Part shown: one piece after another, positions 27,932 through 36,835 of the stretch
Layout of the letters: the number at the start of each line of letters is the position of its first letter
Numbering within the stretch: position 1 is the stretch's first letter
Source: an uncultured Gammaproteobacteria bacterium
Lineage (GTDB): Bacteria; Pseudomonadota; Gammaproteobacteria; Pseudomonadales; Pseudohongiellaceae
Direction of reading: 5' to 3'
Assembly: GCA_913048385.1 (NCBI GenBank)
Contig: CAJWVZ010000001.1
Location: forward strand, 186,001 to 250,000
DNA length: 64,000 nucleotides
Notes under the pieces: generated by a model
What the model was told of the DNA's origin: nothing
What the model saw: only the letters and a program-made list of their open reading frames with translations
Databases searched by the model: none
Position numbers and translations under genes: made by a program

Positions 27932-29418
27932 TTAGCCACTTGACTGCAGAGGTATTCGGTTAGCAAAGCAACAGGTCTGCCTGTTGCTCCTTTTTCGGAA
28001 CCCGACCTCCAAGCGCTTCCAGCAATATCAAGGTGGGCCCATTTTAAATTTTCCGTAAATCGTGAGAGAAAGCAGGCTGCTGTAATTGTTCCTGCTCTGG
28101 GTCCACCAATATTTGCAATATCAGCGAAGTTGCTTGAAATCATGGACTGATATTCGTCTAGAAGAGGCAGCTGCCATACAGGGTCAAGGCTCTTCTGGCC
28201 CGAGTTAATTAAATCTGATGCCAGGCTTTCGTCATTGCTCAGTAAAGCGCTCACGGTTGATCCAAAAGTTGCTACTGCGGCACCAGTCAACGTTGCTATG
28301 TCAATAACGCTTTTTGGTTTGTATCTTTTTACGTAGGTAAGTGCATCGCACAAAACCAGCCTGCCTTCAGCGTCTGTGTTCAACACCTCAATCGTTTGTC
28401 CCGACATACTTGTTACAATGTCGCCAGGTTTCGTAGCTCTTCCGCTTGGCATATTCTCAGCCGCAGCGATTACTGCTACGACATTGAGATTCAGGTTCGT
28501 TGTAATTATTGCGTTCATTGAACCGATAACGCTTGATGCTCCGCACATATCGTACTTCATCTCATCCATGCCACCGCCAGATTTGAGGCTGATTCCGCCG
28601 GTATCGAAGGTTATCCCTTTCCCAACGAGGGCATGAGGTTTATCGTTTTTCTTTCCACCTTGATACTCGACAACAATTAATTTAGCTTCTTCAGAAGATC
28701 CAGCCGAAACAGATAACAATGAACCCATGCCAAGTCTACGCATTTGCTTTTCTGTTAGTACTTTAACCTTGACTTTGTTTTTCCCTTTCCAGAGCTTTTG
28801 AGCATATTCTGCCAAATAAGTCGGTGTGCAAATATTACCGGGGAGATTTCCAAGTTCTTTTGCTTGGTTTATGCCATTCCCAATGGCCTTCCCTTTTTGC
28901 ATAGCCGTCTCGAGGGTTTTTATCTGTCTTCGAGTTCCGATTGAAGCTGATATTGTTTTTAACGATTTTATTGCTGGTTTTTTACTTTTTGTTGCCGAAT
29001 AGACATAGCACAAATCCTCGGCTTCCTGACTAATTCGCATCGTTACCCATGGAGTTTTTCGGTCGTTTAACTCAAGGTTGCTGAAGGCAAAATGGGCGTT
29101 TTTTGCTTTGGTGGCAAATATTGTCTGAAGTGCGTTTCGCATTGCCTTTATGAAACTTTTAGCATTGAGCTCTTTTCGATCCCCTGCACCAAGTAATAGT
29201 ACTCGCGGCGCTCTGCAACCCGCTATGTTTTGAATCAAAGCGGTTTCACCCAGCTTTCCTGAAAAATCGTTGTTGGTAAGGAGTTTTGTAATTGCTTTGC
29301 CGCAGCCCCTATCAACAATCTCCGCTTCCTCACTAAGTATGCCGTTTTTGAATACAACGATAACTAAACAGTCTGTCACTGTTTTTATTGGCGAAGTGTT
29401 TTTGATAGCAAATTTCAT
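27928..29418 (-). CDS. pepA: Leucyl aminopeptidase (M17)
   Basis: Cytoplasmic manganese/zinc aminopeptidase of 496 residues. The signature NTDAEGRL is intact, as are GKGITFDTGGIS and KYDMCGA metal-binding stretches. In E. coli PepA also binds DNA for Xer recombination. Start ATG 29418 is chosen since the open frame upstream (to 29544) has no signal and the family begins at this point. Divergent from lptF across 275 bases in which no further gene is visible. Confidence 0.93.
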   Translation of the reverse strand: MKFAIKNTSPIKTVTDCLVIVVFKNGILSEEAEIVDRGCGKAITKLLTNNDFSGKLGETALIQNIAGCRAPRVLLLGAGDRKELNAKSFIKAMRNALQTIFATKAKNAHFAFSNLELNDRKTPWVTMRISQEAEDLCYVYSATKSKKPAIKSLKTISASIGTRRQIKTLETAMQKGKAIGNGINQAKELGNLPGNICTPTYLAEYAQKLWKGKNKVKVKVLTEKQMRRLGMGSLLSVSAGSSEEAKLIVVEYQGGKKNDKPHALVGKGITFDTGGISLKSGGGMDEMKYDMCGASSVIGSMNAIITTNLNLNVVAVIAAAENMPSGRATKPGDIVTSMSGQTIEVLNTDAEGRLVLCDALTYVKRYKPKSVIDIATLTGAAVATFGSTVSALLSNDESLASDLINSGQKSLDPVWQLPLLDEYQSMISSNFADIANIGGPRAGTITAACFLSRFTENLKWAHLDIAGSAWRSGSEKGATGRPVALLTEYLCSQVAK

Positions 29419-29693
29419 AAAAGATCCCGTGCGAAGTGAATTACAAGAATTAAAAGACTTAAAAATTACTTTATATGCTATTGATTTCGCTCCGAGTAGG
29501 CAAGCTGAGTTACAAAAAAGGCAAAAATTCATCAACAAGTTCAATTCTTGCTCTTAAATTGTCTTTAACTGCCCGCCGAAACGTGCGCCGGATTGGCTTC
29601 GCTTTAAATGTCATCTTACGACGGAAAACCGCACGGTAACTATAGCAAGTTAAATCAGGTAGACTGGAAAAACCGTGGAGGACTAATTTTCTT

Positions 29694-30794
29694 GTGATTT
29701 TATTCAAATATTTAAGTAAGCAGGTCTACCAGCTACTAGTCGGTATTGCCATTACTCTGACAACAGTAGCACTTTTCAGTCGTTTTATTCAGTACCTGAG
29801 TCAGGCTGCGATTGGAGAACTGTCCTCTGATATATTGTTTTGGATAGTGCTTTACCGAATGCCTGATTTTCTGTTGATAATCCTTCCTCTTTCGTTGTTT
29901 CTAGCTGTCCTGACCACTTACAGCCGCCTCTACGCAGAGAATGAAATGGTTGTTTTATTTAATAGTGGCGTTAGTGAGTCGACATTGCTTGCTTACACAC
30001 AATTAATTGCTGCTCTTATTTTGGTGTCAGTTGCAATACTCAGTTTCCAACTGGCTCCTTGGGGATTGAGGAATACAGAAACCTTATTGCTGCAGCAGGG
30101 GGAATTAACGGAAGTTGACCTAATCACAGCAGGACGATTTCAAACGTTCAACCGAGGACATCGAGTGACCTATGCAGATCGGGTAATTCAAAATTCTTCA
30201 GGTCAGAGAGAACTACAAAATGTCTTTGTTGCGGCACCGGTGTCAACTTCTTCAGTTGGGTCCAGAATCATAATTGCAGACCGTGCTAAATCTCTAATTT
30301 CTGGCAGGGATCGCTATCTTGAACTAGAAAATGTACGTCAAATTGAGGGCGAGCCAGGGCAATCTGATTTCAGTATAAGCCACTTTGAAAAACAAATATT
30401 TTTGCTTCCCGAATCTGAAGAAGTTGAACAAATTGATGGAGAGGCTACTCTCCCTATGTCTCAATTGTTTGGTTCGAGCGAGCCGAGACTAATCGCGGAG
30501 TTGCAATGGAGATTGAGTCTAGTTCTTCTTATTCCTGTATTGGTAACGTTAGCAGTTCCTCTGAGTCGAGTGCGCCCTCGACAGGGACAGTACAGCAAAT
30601 TGTTCGTGGCAATTTTGTTATTCGCATCATACATCTTACTTTTGCAAATTTGCCGAGATGCGATTAGCCGCGGAAGTCTAATTCCGTGGCTAGGGGTTTG
30701 GTGGGTCCACGCGTTATTTCTGCTGCTTGGCTTGGGAATGTTAACTTTCCCCAACGTTGGTGATTGGTTTTCGTTGGGGAAAACGAATGATTAG
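29694..30794 (+). CDS. lptF: LPS export permease LptF
   Basis: Inner-membrane subunit of the LptB2FG transporter that moves lipopolysaccharide to the LptA bridge. 366 residues with helices near the N-terminus and three at the C-terminus around a jellyroll periplasmic domain; typical YRMPDFLLIILPLSLFLAVL and LYAENEMVVLFNSGVS. Start GTG 29694, with GGAGG 12 bases upstream. Overlaps lptG by 8 bases. Confidence 0.93.
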   Translation: MILFKYLSKQVYQLLVGIAITLTTVALFSRFIQYLSQAAIGELSSDILFWIVLYRMPDFLLIILPLSLFLAVLTTYSRLYAENEMVVLFNSGVSESTLLAYTQLIAALILVSVAILSFQLAPWGLRNTETLLLQQGELTEVDLITAGRFQTFNRGHRVTYADRVIQNSSGQRELQNVFVAAPVSTSSVGSRIIIADRAKSLISGRDRYLELENVRQIEGEPGQSDFSISHFEKQIFLLPESEEVEQIDGEATLPMSQLFGSSEPRLIAELQWRLSLVLLIPVLVTLAVPLSRVRPRQGQYSKLFVAILLFASYILLLQICRDAISRGSLIPWLGVWWVHALFLLLGLGMLTFPNVGDWFSLGKTND

Positions 30795-31851
30795 GTTAGA
30801 TCGTCTTATAGCGGGCAGGATGTTATTTGCTTTTTTTATTGTGCTTTCGGTTGTGGGTGCCGTCGATTTTGTGTTTGCGATAGTCGACGAGTTGGGAGAT
30901 GTGAGCGATAGTTACAGTTTTGCGGGTGCGCTCTCCTATATAACCCTGACTTTTCCTTCAAGTGTTCATGAGTTGTTTCCATTCGCGGCTCTCGGCGGTG
31001 CTCTTCTTGGGCTTGGATCTTTGGCCTCCAACAATGAATTGGTTGTGATGCGCGCGTCAGGTATAAGCGTTTGGAGAATAGTGTGGTCTGTTGCTAAACC
31101 GACGTTTTTTCTGATGATACTTGGTTTGATTTTAGGTGAATATGTTGCTCCTCCCCTGGATAAATTTGGACAAGATAAAAAAGCTGAGCTCCAAGGCTAT
31201 ACAGGAGGGGAGAGAGAAGGGTTTTGGCAAAAATCGGGAAAAGAGTTCATTTATATCGATGCTGTCGCATCTGATGGAAGGACGATGTACAACGTAATTC
31301 GCTATACTCTTGATGATGAGGGATCTTTTAAGTCCTATATCACGGCTAGGCGCGCAGAGTTTAGTGTCGAGGGCGACGGCTGGAATTTAATAGAAATTAG
31401 AGAAACAGAATTAAATTCAAATGCCATTCAAACAATCGAGCTTCCGAGATCGAACTGGGAATCAGGTTTGTCGCCAAACCTTCTGCAAGTGTTATCCCAA
31501 GATCCAGATACTCAATCTATTTCAGGCCTTTTTAGATTTTCTCAGTTTTTAGACAGAGAAGGCCTCGAGTCGAGCTCTTATTACCTTGCTTTCTGGAAAA
31601 AGATACTGCAACCCTTTATGACTCTTGCACTTGTGCTTCTCGGTGTATCCTCTGTATTTGGACCTCTTCGAGAGGTTACGACGGGGTACAGGGTTTTTGT
31701 CGGGATCACAGCTGCGTTGTCGTTTACAATTATTCAAAGAATTTTGGAGCCGACTAGTATACTCTTTGGGTTGAGCCCGTTATTTGCCGCATTATTACCC
31801 ATTTTTATCGCATCGGGGTTAGGCCTCTTTATGTTGAACCGCACTCGTTAG
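30787..31851 (+). CDS. lptG: LPS export permease LptG
   Basis: Partner of LptF, 354 residues, same fold: LFPFAALGGALLGLGSLASNNELVVMRASGIS in the second helix pair, and a C-terminal three-helix block (FVGITAALSFTIIQRILEP). Start ATG 30787 lies inside the end of lptF (ATGATTAG overlap), which is the usual coupling. Convergent with, and overlapping by 4 bases, the RDD gene. Confidence 0.93.
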   Translation: MIRLDRLIAGRMLFAFFIVLSVVGAVDFVFAIVDELGDVSDSYSFAGALSYITLTFPSSVHELFPFAALGGALLGLGSLASNNELVVMRASGISVWRIVWSVAKPTFFLMILGLILGEYVAPPLDKFGQDKKAELQGYTGGEREGFWQKSGKEFIYIDAVASDGRTMYNVIRYTLDDEGSFKSYITARRAEFSVEGDGWNLIEIRETELNSNAIQTIELPRSNWESGLSPNLLQVLSQDPDTQSISGLFRFSQFLDREGLESSSYYLAFWKKILQPFMTLALVLLGVSSVFGPLREVTTGYRVFVGITAALSFTIIQRILEPTSILFGLSPLFAALLPIFIASGLGLFMLNRTR

Positions 31852-32363
31852 TTAGTCCTTTCTACTACACGTTTTTTTTTGCTGGGAACAAAAGCAATAT
31901 AGGTCCGCGACAGCTTGTCATGAAGTGTATCTTTTTCCGGATCGAAATAGAGCCAAAAGTACCCCAGACCGAACAAAAAAAAAGCCGGCCATGCATAGAG
32001 AAAGCGGATAAAGCCTTGCTGAATGGTTATGGGTCTATCCACCTTACTTACGATTTTAAGTTTCCACGACATCATGCCCAGTGTTTGTCCGCCTCGACGC
32101 CAAAAATACAGATAAAAGCTGCTGCTGCTCGTTAGCATCATAAAAAAAGTAATAGCATTCACGAGAGAGTCTGTTTCAACTATACCATTTACAACTTGGT
32201 TAGATTTAAATTCGAAAATGAATTGAATAACATAACCTAAAACTAGCCAAATAGCGCCAATCAGAAAGCTATCGTAGAGAAGAGCAGCCAAACGTCGCAT
32301 TAAGCCTGCGCGCTCAAATAGAGTGGTTTCCGTTTCACTTTCTTCGAAATCTATTGGCTTCAA
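31848..32363 (-). CDS. RDD-family membrane protein
   Basis: 171 residues with three helices and the family pattern: GLMRRLAALLYDSFLIGAIWLVLG at the start, then GQTLGMMSWKLKIV and an Arg-rich end. RDD proteins are small membrane proteins, some reported as ion antiporters; the role is not known here. Its position convergent with lptG is common in gammaproteobacteria. Confidence 0.85.
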   Translation of the reverse strand: MKPIDFEESETETTLFERAGLMRRLAALLYDSFLIGAIWLVLGYVIQFIFEFKSNQVVNGIVETDSLVNAITFFMMLTSSSSFYLYFWRRGGQTLGMMSWKLKIVSKVDRPITIQQGFIRFLYAWPAFFLFGLGYFWLYFDPEKDTLHDKLSRTYIAFVPSKKKRVVERTN

Positions 32364-32572
32364 TTTCTGGTTCCTTGGTTAGCGTCAACGGGGTAGTGCT
32401 CTATTTTTCATAGAGGATGAGTCTAACTCAATACTTTCTTTGGCTATAGTCTGGATTCGTTCATCAAATGCCTGTTTCTGTTTATTGGTAGTTTTGTTAG
32501 ACTCGCGCTTTCTGATATTTAATGTTTTCTATTAGCGAATTTCTTAAAAGATGTGTCACAGAGAGTAAAATA

Positions 32573-34123
32573 ATGAGTTTGGACTCGAAGCAAAAGTCTC
32601 GTGTAGCTTTGATGGATACAACCCTGCGTGATGGTGAGCAGACACAAGGGGTTTCTTTCTCTGCAAACGAAAAGCTTAGTATTGCACAGGCTTTATTACA
32701 ATCCTTAAAAGTTAATCGGATTGAAATTGCCTCGGCGTGTGTGTCGGAGGGAGAGAAAGCAGCTGTGCGAGGAATTACTGCATGGGCGAAAGAGTGTGGA
32801 GAACTAGAGAAGGTTGAAATTCTCGGCTTCGTAGATCACCAACGCAGTGTTGATTGGATTGTTGAGGCCGGTGGCACGGTTCTGAATTTGCTTGCGAAGG
32901 GCAGTGAAAAACACTGTAGGGAGCAGTTAGGAAAAACTCTTGCCGGGCATATTGAGGACATTAAAAAGACAGTCTCCTATGCTAAAGAATCAGGTTTGAC
33001 CGTAAATATGTATTTAGAAGATTGGTCAAGCGGATATGTCGATAGTAAAGATTATGTATGTGATTTGATTAATGAAACACAAAGCATAGGAATTAGTCAC
33101 TACTTGCTGCCTGATACCTTGGGACTAATGTCCCCTGACGAAGTTTTTGTTTCTTTGAAACAAATGATTGAAGCTTTTCCTGACCTTGTTTTTGATTTTC
33201 ATCCACATAATGATTACGGGCTTGCAACGGCTAATGCCATGGCAGCAGTTCGTGCTGGCATCGAAACTATCCACTGTACCGTAAATTGCCTAGGAGAACG
33301 CGCTGGGAATGCCTCTCTGGCGGAGGTTGTAGTTGGTCTTCGAGACAAAATGGGAATGGAGCTGACGGTTGACGAAACGCGGATTACAACCTTGAGCCGT
33401 ATGGTAGAAAATTTCTCAGGCAAGTGGGTAGCCGCCAATACTCCAATCGTCGGTGCTGACGTTTTTACGCAGACGGCGGGAATTCATGCTGATGGCGATC
33501 TCAAGGGAGATTTGTACACAACCAATTTAGGCCCCGAGAGGTTCGCAAGGAAAAGAATTTATGCTCTCGGAAAGATGAGTGGAAAGGCATCTCTTTTAAA
33601 CAATCTTGAAGAGATGGGTATTACTCTTTCAAGAGAAGATCAAGCAAGAGTTTTAGATCGAATAATAAAGCTCGGAGACTCAAAAGAGCTCATTACCGCC
33701 GAAGATCTCCCTTTCATAATAGCAGACGTTATGGAGAGTCAGGAGTATGAGCATGTCTCATTATTAAACTGGAGTATAAGTAGCGGATTAGACGTCGATA
33801 GCACCGCAAGCATTAGATTACGAGTGGGAGATAAAGAGCACCAAGGGGCTGGAACAGGTAATGGTGGGTTTGCAGCGTTCTTCGATGCAATTGAGAGGGT
33901 ACTGTTGTTGGAAGAATTTGAAATGCCCTCGCTGACGGATTACGAGGTACATATTCCTCGGGGTGGGAAGATTAATGCTCTCACCGAATGCATTATTTCT
34001 TGGTCTTGGCAGGAAAAAGAATTTAAAACCCGTGGCGTTGATTCAAATCAGGTAATGGCGGGCGTAAAAGCTACCCTTAGAATGGTGAATCTTCGGTTTC
34101 ATTCGGTAAAACAAACTTTTTAA
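32573..34123 (+). CDS. Second 2-isopropylmalate/citramalate synthase, Bacteroidetes-like
   Basis: DRE-TIM metallolyase, 516 residues. Catalytic signature MDTTLRDGEQTQGVSFSANEKL, metal-site HPHNDYGLATAN, and a C-terminal regulatory region with GAGTGNGGFAAFFDAI as in LeuA-dimer domains. The sequence style (EIASACVSEGEKAAVRGI, VYLEDWSSG, ALGKMSGKASL) matches the 2-isopropylmalate synthases of Bacteroidetes better than the long form of this organism at 61308. Start 32573 with AGAGAG upstream; the frame opens 51 bases earlier. Together with convergent leuB it suggests a second leucine-type module. It could instead be a citramalate synthase; this needs substrate-site comparison. Confidence 0.75.
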   Translation: MSLDSKQKSRVALMDTTLRDGEQTQGVSFSANEKLSIAQALLQSLKVNRIEIASACVSEGEKAAVRGITAWAKECGELEKVEILGFVDHQRSVDWIVEAGGTVLNLLAKGSEKHCREQLGKTLAGHIEDIKKTVSYAKESGLTVNMYLEDWSSGYVDSKDYVCDLINETQSIGISHYLLPDTLGLMSPDEVFVSLKQMIEAFPDLVFDFHPHNDYGLATANAMAAVRAGIETIHCTVNCLGERAGNASLAEVVVGLRDKMGMELTVDETRITTLSRMVENFSGKWVAANTPIVGADVFTQTAGIHADGDLKGDLYTTNLGPERFARKRIYALGKMSGKASLLNNLEEMGITLSREDQARVLDRIIKLGDSKELITAEDLPFIIADVMESQEYEHVSLLNWSISSGLDVDSTASIRLRVGDKEHQGAGTGNGGFAAFFDAIERVLLLEEFEMPSLTDYEVHIPRGGKINALTECIISWSWQEKEFKTRGVDSNQVMAGVKATLRMVNLRFHSVKQTF

Positions 34124-34195
34124 TCAGTGCTTTCTCACTCTAATAATTTATTTTTGATTGTTGTTGGTAAAGATTTTCGAAACTCTCTTGCGTGG

Positions 34196-35305
34196 CTAGG
34201 ATACGGGGGGAATTTTTTGAAGCTCTGAGGCAACAAGATCGCCGAACGCGCTTGTGGTGATAAGTGTCACTTCATCAGTCGACTTTGAGAGATCTGGAGT
34301 CGAGTTTCCTTGGGCAAAAACTGCTTGCATTGCCAGCCAGACGTTGGCCGCTTCTTCTGCCATTCCAAAACTCATTTCTAACATCATCGCCACAGATCCG
34401 ATCATCGAGTAAGGGTTGGCTATTCCTTGACCTGCAATGTCAGGGGCCGAACCATGAGAAGGTTCGTAATATGCTTTTTCCGGGCCGATGCATGCTGACG
34501 GCATTAAGCCAAGCGATCCGAGTATTCCTCCGGCTTGGTCGCTTAGAATGTCACCAAACATATTTTCCATTACCATCACATCGAACTGACTTGGGTTCAG
34601 ACAGAGATAAGTGGCGGCCGCATCGACGAGGATGTTAACTACAGTCACATCAGGATAGTCCCGATTAACCTCGTTTATAATTTCATTCCACAATACGCTG
34701 GACTTCAATACATTTGACTTGTGGATGTTGTGCAATATTTTTTTTCTTTTTGATGCAGTCTTAAAAGCAACATCAGCAATCGCAAAAATTTGGTCTTCAT
34801 CATATTCGAGCGCCTCGCGCACAAAGCGCTTTCCATTTTCGTCGATACCTGTTTCTTTACTACCGAAGTATAGTCCTCCGACCAGCTCTCGGATGATCAT
34901 GATATCGATTCCGTTCCCTATTATTTCTTTTTTTAGTGGTGAAAAATGCGAGAGGCTCTGGGGGAGGACAACTGGGCGGAAATTAGCGTAGGTATTGTAT
35001 CTTCGTCTTAGCGGCAGTAGCGCTCCCCTCTCTGGCTGCATATCGATCGGAATTTTTTTGGATTCTTCAAAACCCAGGCCAATTGGTCCTTTCAAGATCG
35101 CATCAGCATTATCACAAAGATTCTTAGTTGCAGCAGGAAAGGAATCGCCATCTGAGAAATACGCTGTAGCGCCAAACGGGGAATGTAGTAGATCAAAGTC
35201 AATGTTGTTCCGTTTACTCACGACCCTTAATATTTTAACGGCTTCGGCCATAATCTCTGGCCCGATGCCATCTCCGTCGAGGAGTGCAATAGTTTTTGAA
35301 GTCAT
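34196..35305 (-). CDS. leuB: 3-isopropylmalate dehydrogenase
   Basis: Oxidises and decarboxylates 3-isopropylmalate with NAD in leucine synthesis; 369 residues. DGDGIGPEIM at the start, the substrate loop RELVGGLYFG (typical of LeuB, not isocitrate dehydrogenase), YEPSHGSAPDIAGQGIANP. Start ATG 35305 (MTSKTIALLDG). No leuC or leuD is beside it. Convergent with the LeuA-like gene (72 bases). Confidence 0.9.
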   Translation of the reverse strand: MTSKTIALLDGDGIGPEIMAEAVKILRVVSKRNNIDFDLLHSPFGATAYFSDGDSFPAATKNLCDNADAILKGPIGLGFEESKKIPIDMQPERGALLPLRRRYNTYANFRPVVLPQSLSHFSPLKKEIIGNGIDIMIIRELVGGLYFGSKETGIDENGKRFVREALEYDEDQIFAIADVAFKTASKRKKILHNIHKSNVLKSSVLWNEIINEVNRDYPDVTVVNILVDAAATYLCLNPSQFDVMVMENMFGDILSDQAGGILGSLGLMPSACIGPEKAYYEPSHGSAPDIAGQGIANPYSMIGSVAMMLEMSFGMAEEAANVWLAMQAVFAQGNSTPDLSKSTDEVTLITTSAFGDLVASELQKIPPVS

Positions 35306-35336
35306 ATTGTTTCTCACTGAGTGCTCTTTTCAGAAA

Positions 35337-35380
35337 ACTTTTATCGTTGCATATGTTATCATTTTTGGTGCGATAAAAGT
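35337..35380. promoter_or_regulatory. 10-bp inverted repeat between leuB and the MFS gene
   Basis: ACTTTTATCG (35337-35346) and CGATAAAAGT (35371-35380) are exact reverse complements 24 bases apart, in the divergent intergenic region. Spacing between arm centres is about three helical turns, compatible with a dimeric regulator or two operators. Regulator unknown. Confidence 0.4.
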
Positions 35381-35509
35381 GAATTCTTCAACAAAGCGCC
35401 TGCATAAAACGACTCTAAGGTGAGATATTTTAATAATGAGCCTGAATATTGATGAGAGGGCTTCTTTGACCGAATAACTTGATCTAGCAATGTTAAGATT
35501 TTTTAGGCG

Positions 35510-36742
35510 ATGATAATGATAAACGATACAAAACCTTATTTTTTTCTTGTTTTTTGCGGCTGTGCACTGATTATGTTGTCCTTCGGTTATCGAGCTGGAT
35601 TTGGTCTTTTCATGGACCCACTTTCTGACGCTCGGGGATGGGGACGAGAGGTTCTTGCGACAGCATTTGCTGTACAGAATTTAGTATGGGGCCTGTGTGC
35701 CCTATTGGCTGGTGGTGTGGCGGATAGGTATGGGCCGTCTAGAGTCCTTTTTGCGGGTGTAATTTTTTATGGGTTTGGGATGTGGGGTATGGCACTCTCT
35801 ACGAGCGGCGCGGAGGTGCTATCAACGGCTGGGTTATTGGTTGGTGCCGGCATAGCAGGGACATCGTTTGGTATCGTCTTGCCTGCTTTGGTAAAGATCG
35901 TGCCCGAGGCTAAACAAGGTTGGGTTCTGGGAGTCGGAACGGCAGCAGGTAGCTTCGGACAGTTCGCTATTGTTCCTCTTATTCAGATGTTGATAAGTTA
36001 TGCTGGCTGGTATCAAGCGCTCCAATTTTTGAGCCTGTCTACAGTATTGATGCTGTTTTTTGTTTTACCTCTCACGCGAATTGAATCAGCTGATGGCGCT
36101 GCGAAAGGTGATGTTTCTTTTTCCTTGATAAAAGTAGCGTCAAGCGCCCTCAAGGTGCCTTCCTATTTGTTACTAGTATTCGGTTTTTATGTTTGCGGTT
36201 TTCATTTGGCCTTTATTACTGTCCACATGCCAATTTATTTGGTAGATGTGGGATTTTCTGCCGCTGTTGGTGCTGCTAGTATTAGTGTTATAGGTTTATT
36301 TAATATTTTTGGCGCTTATTATGCCGGAATAATTAGTGATAAAGCTCCAATGAGTAAAATTCTAGTTTTAATATATGTCGCCCGTGCAATCGTAATTTCT
36401 CTCTTCTTAATTCTGCCCAAGAGTGTTGTTAGCGTGTTAGTTTTCAGTGGGCTAATCGGTCTCCTGTGGCTCGCTACGGTGCCGCCCACTTCTGGTCTTG
36501 TGGCGAAATTTTTCGGAACACGGTATATGACCTATTTGTATGGGATTGTTTTTTTTAGCCATCAGGTTGGAAGTTTTACCGGTGTCTGGCTTGGTGGTGT
36601 GCTCCATGAACGATTTGGAAATTATGATGGAGTATGGATAGCTGGAATAATTTTGGGACTCATTGCAGCGTTCCTTCATTTTAACATCGATGAGAAAAGC
36701 TACGAGAACAAAATATCAACGACTGTTCCTCAGGCTTACTGA
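35510..36742 (+). CDS. MFS transporter, monocarboxylate/OFA-like
   Basis: Twelve-helix major facilitator of 410 residues. Layout RAGFGLFMDPLSDARGWGREVLATAFAVQNLVWG and AGGVADRYGPSRVLFAG resembles the oxalate/formate and monocarboxylate antiporter branch. It lies at the edge of the catabolic region and may import an organic acid used there, but no operon ties it to the hpa genes. Convergent with the Nramp-like gene. Confidence 0.8.
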   Translation: MIMINDTKPYFFLVFCGCALIMLSFGYRAGFGLFMDPLSDARGWGREVLATAFAVQNLVWGLCALLAGGVADRYGPSRVLFAGVIFYGFGMWGMALSTSGAEVLSTAGLLVGAGIAGTSFGIVLPALVKIVPEAKQGWVLGVGTAAGSFGQFAIVPLIQMLISYAGWYQALQFLSLSTVLMLFFVLPLTRIESADGAAKGDVSFSLIKVASSALKVPSYLLLVFGFYVCGFHLAFITVHMPIYLVDVGFSAAVGAASISVIGLFNIFGAYYAGIISDKAPMSKILVLIYVARAIVISLFLILPKSVVSVLVFSGLIGLLWLATVPPTSGLVAKFFGTRYMTYLYGIVFFSHQVGSFTGVWLGGVLHERFGNYDGVWIAGIILGLIAAFLHFNIDEKSYENKISTTVPQAY

Positions 36743-36835
36743 GTTAATTGTGTTCTTAGGTTTATTGACACGTTGCGTGTTAGGCCTGTCGAATGTTGCT
36801 TTATATTTCAGGACTAATTCGAAAAGGCTTAATAC

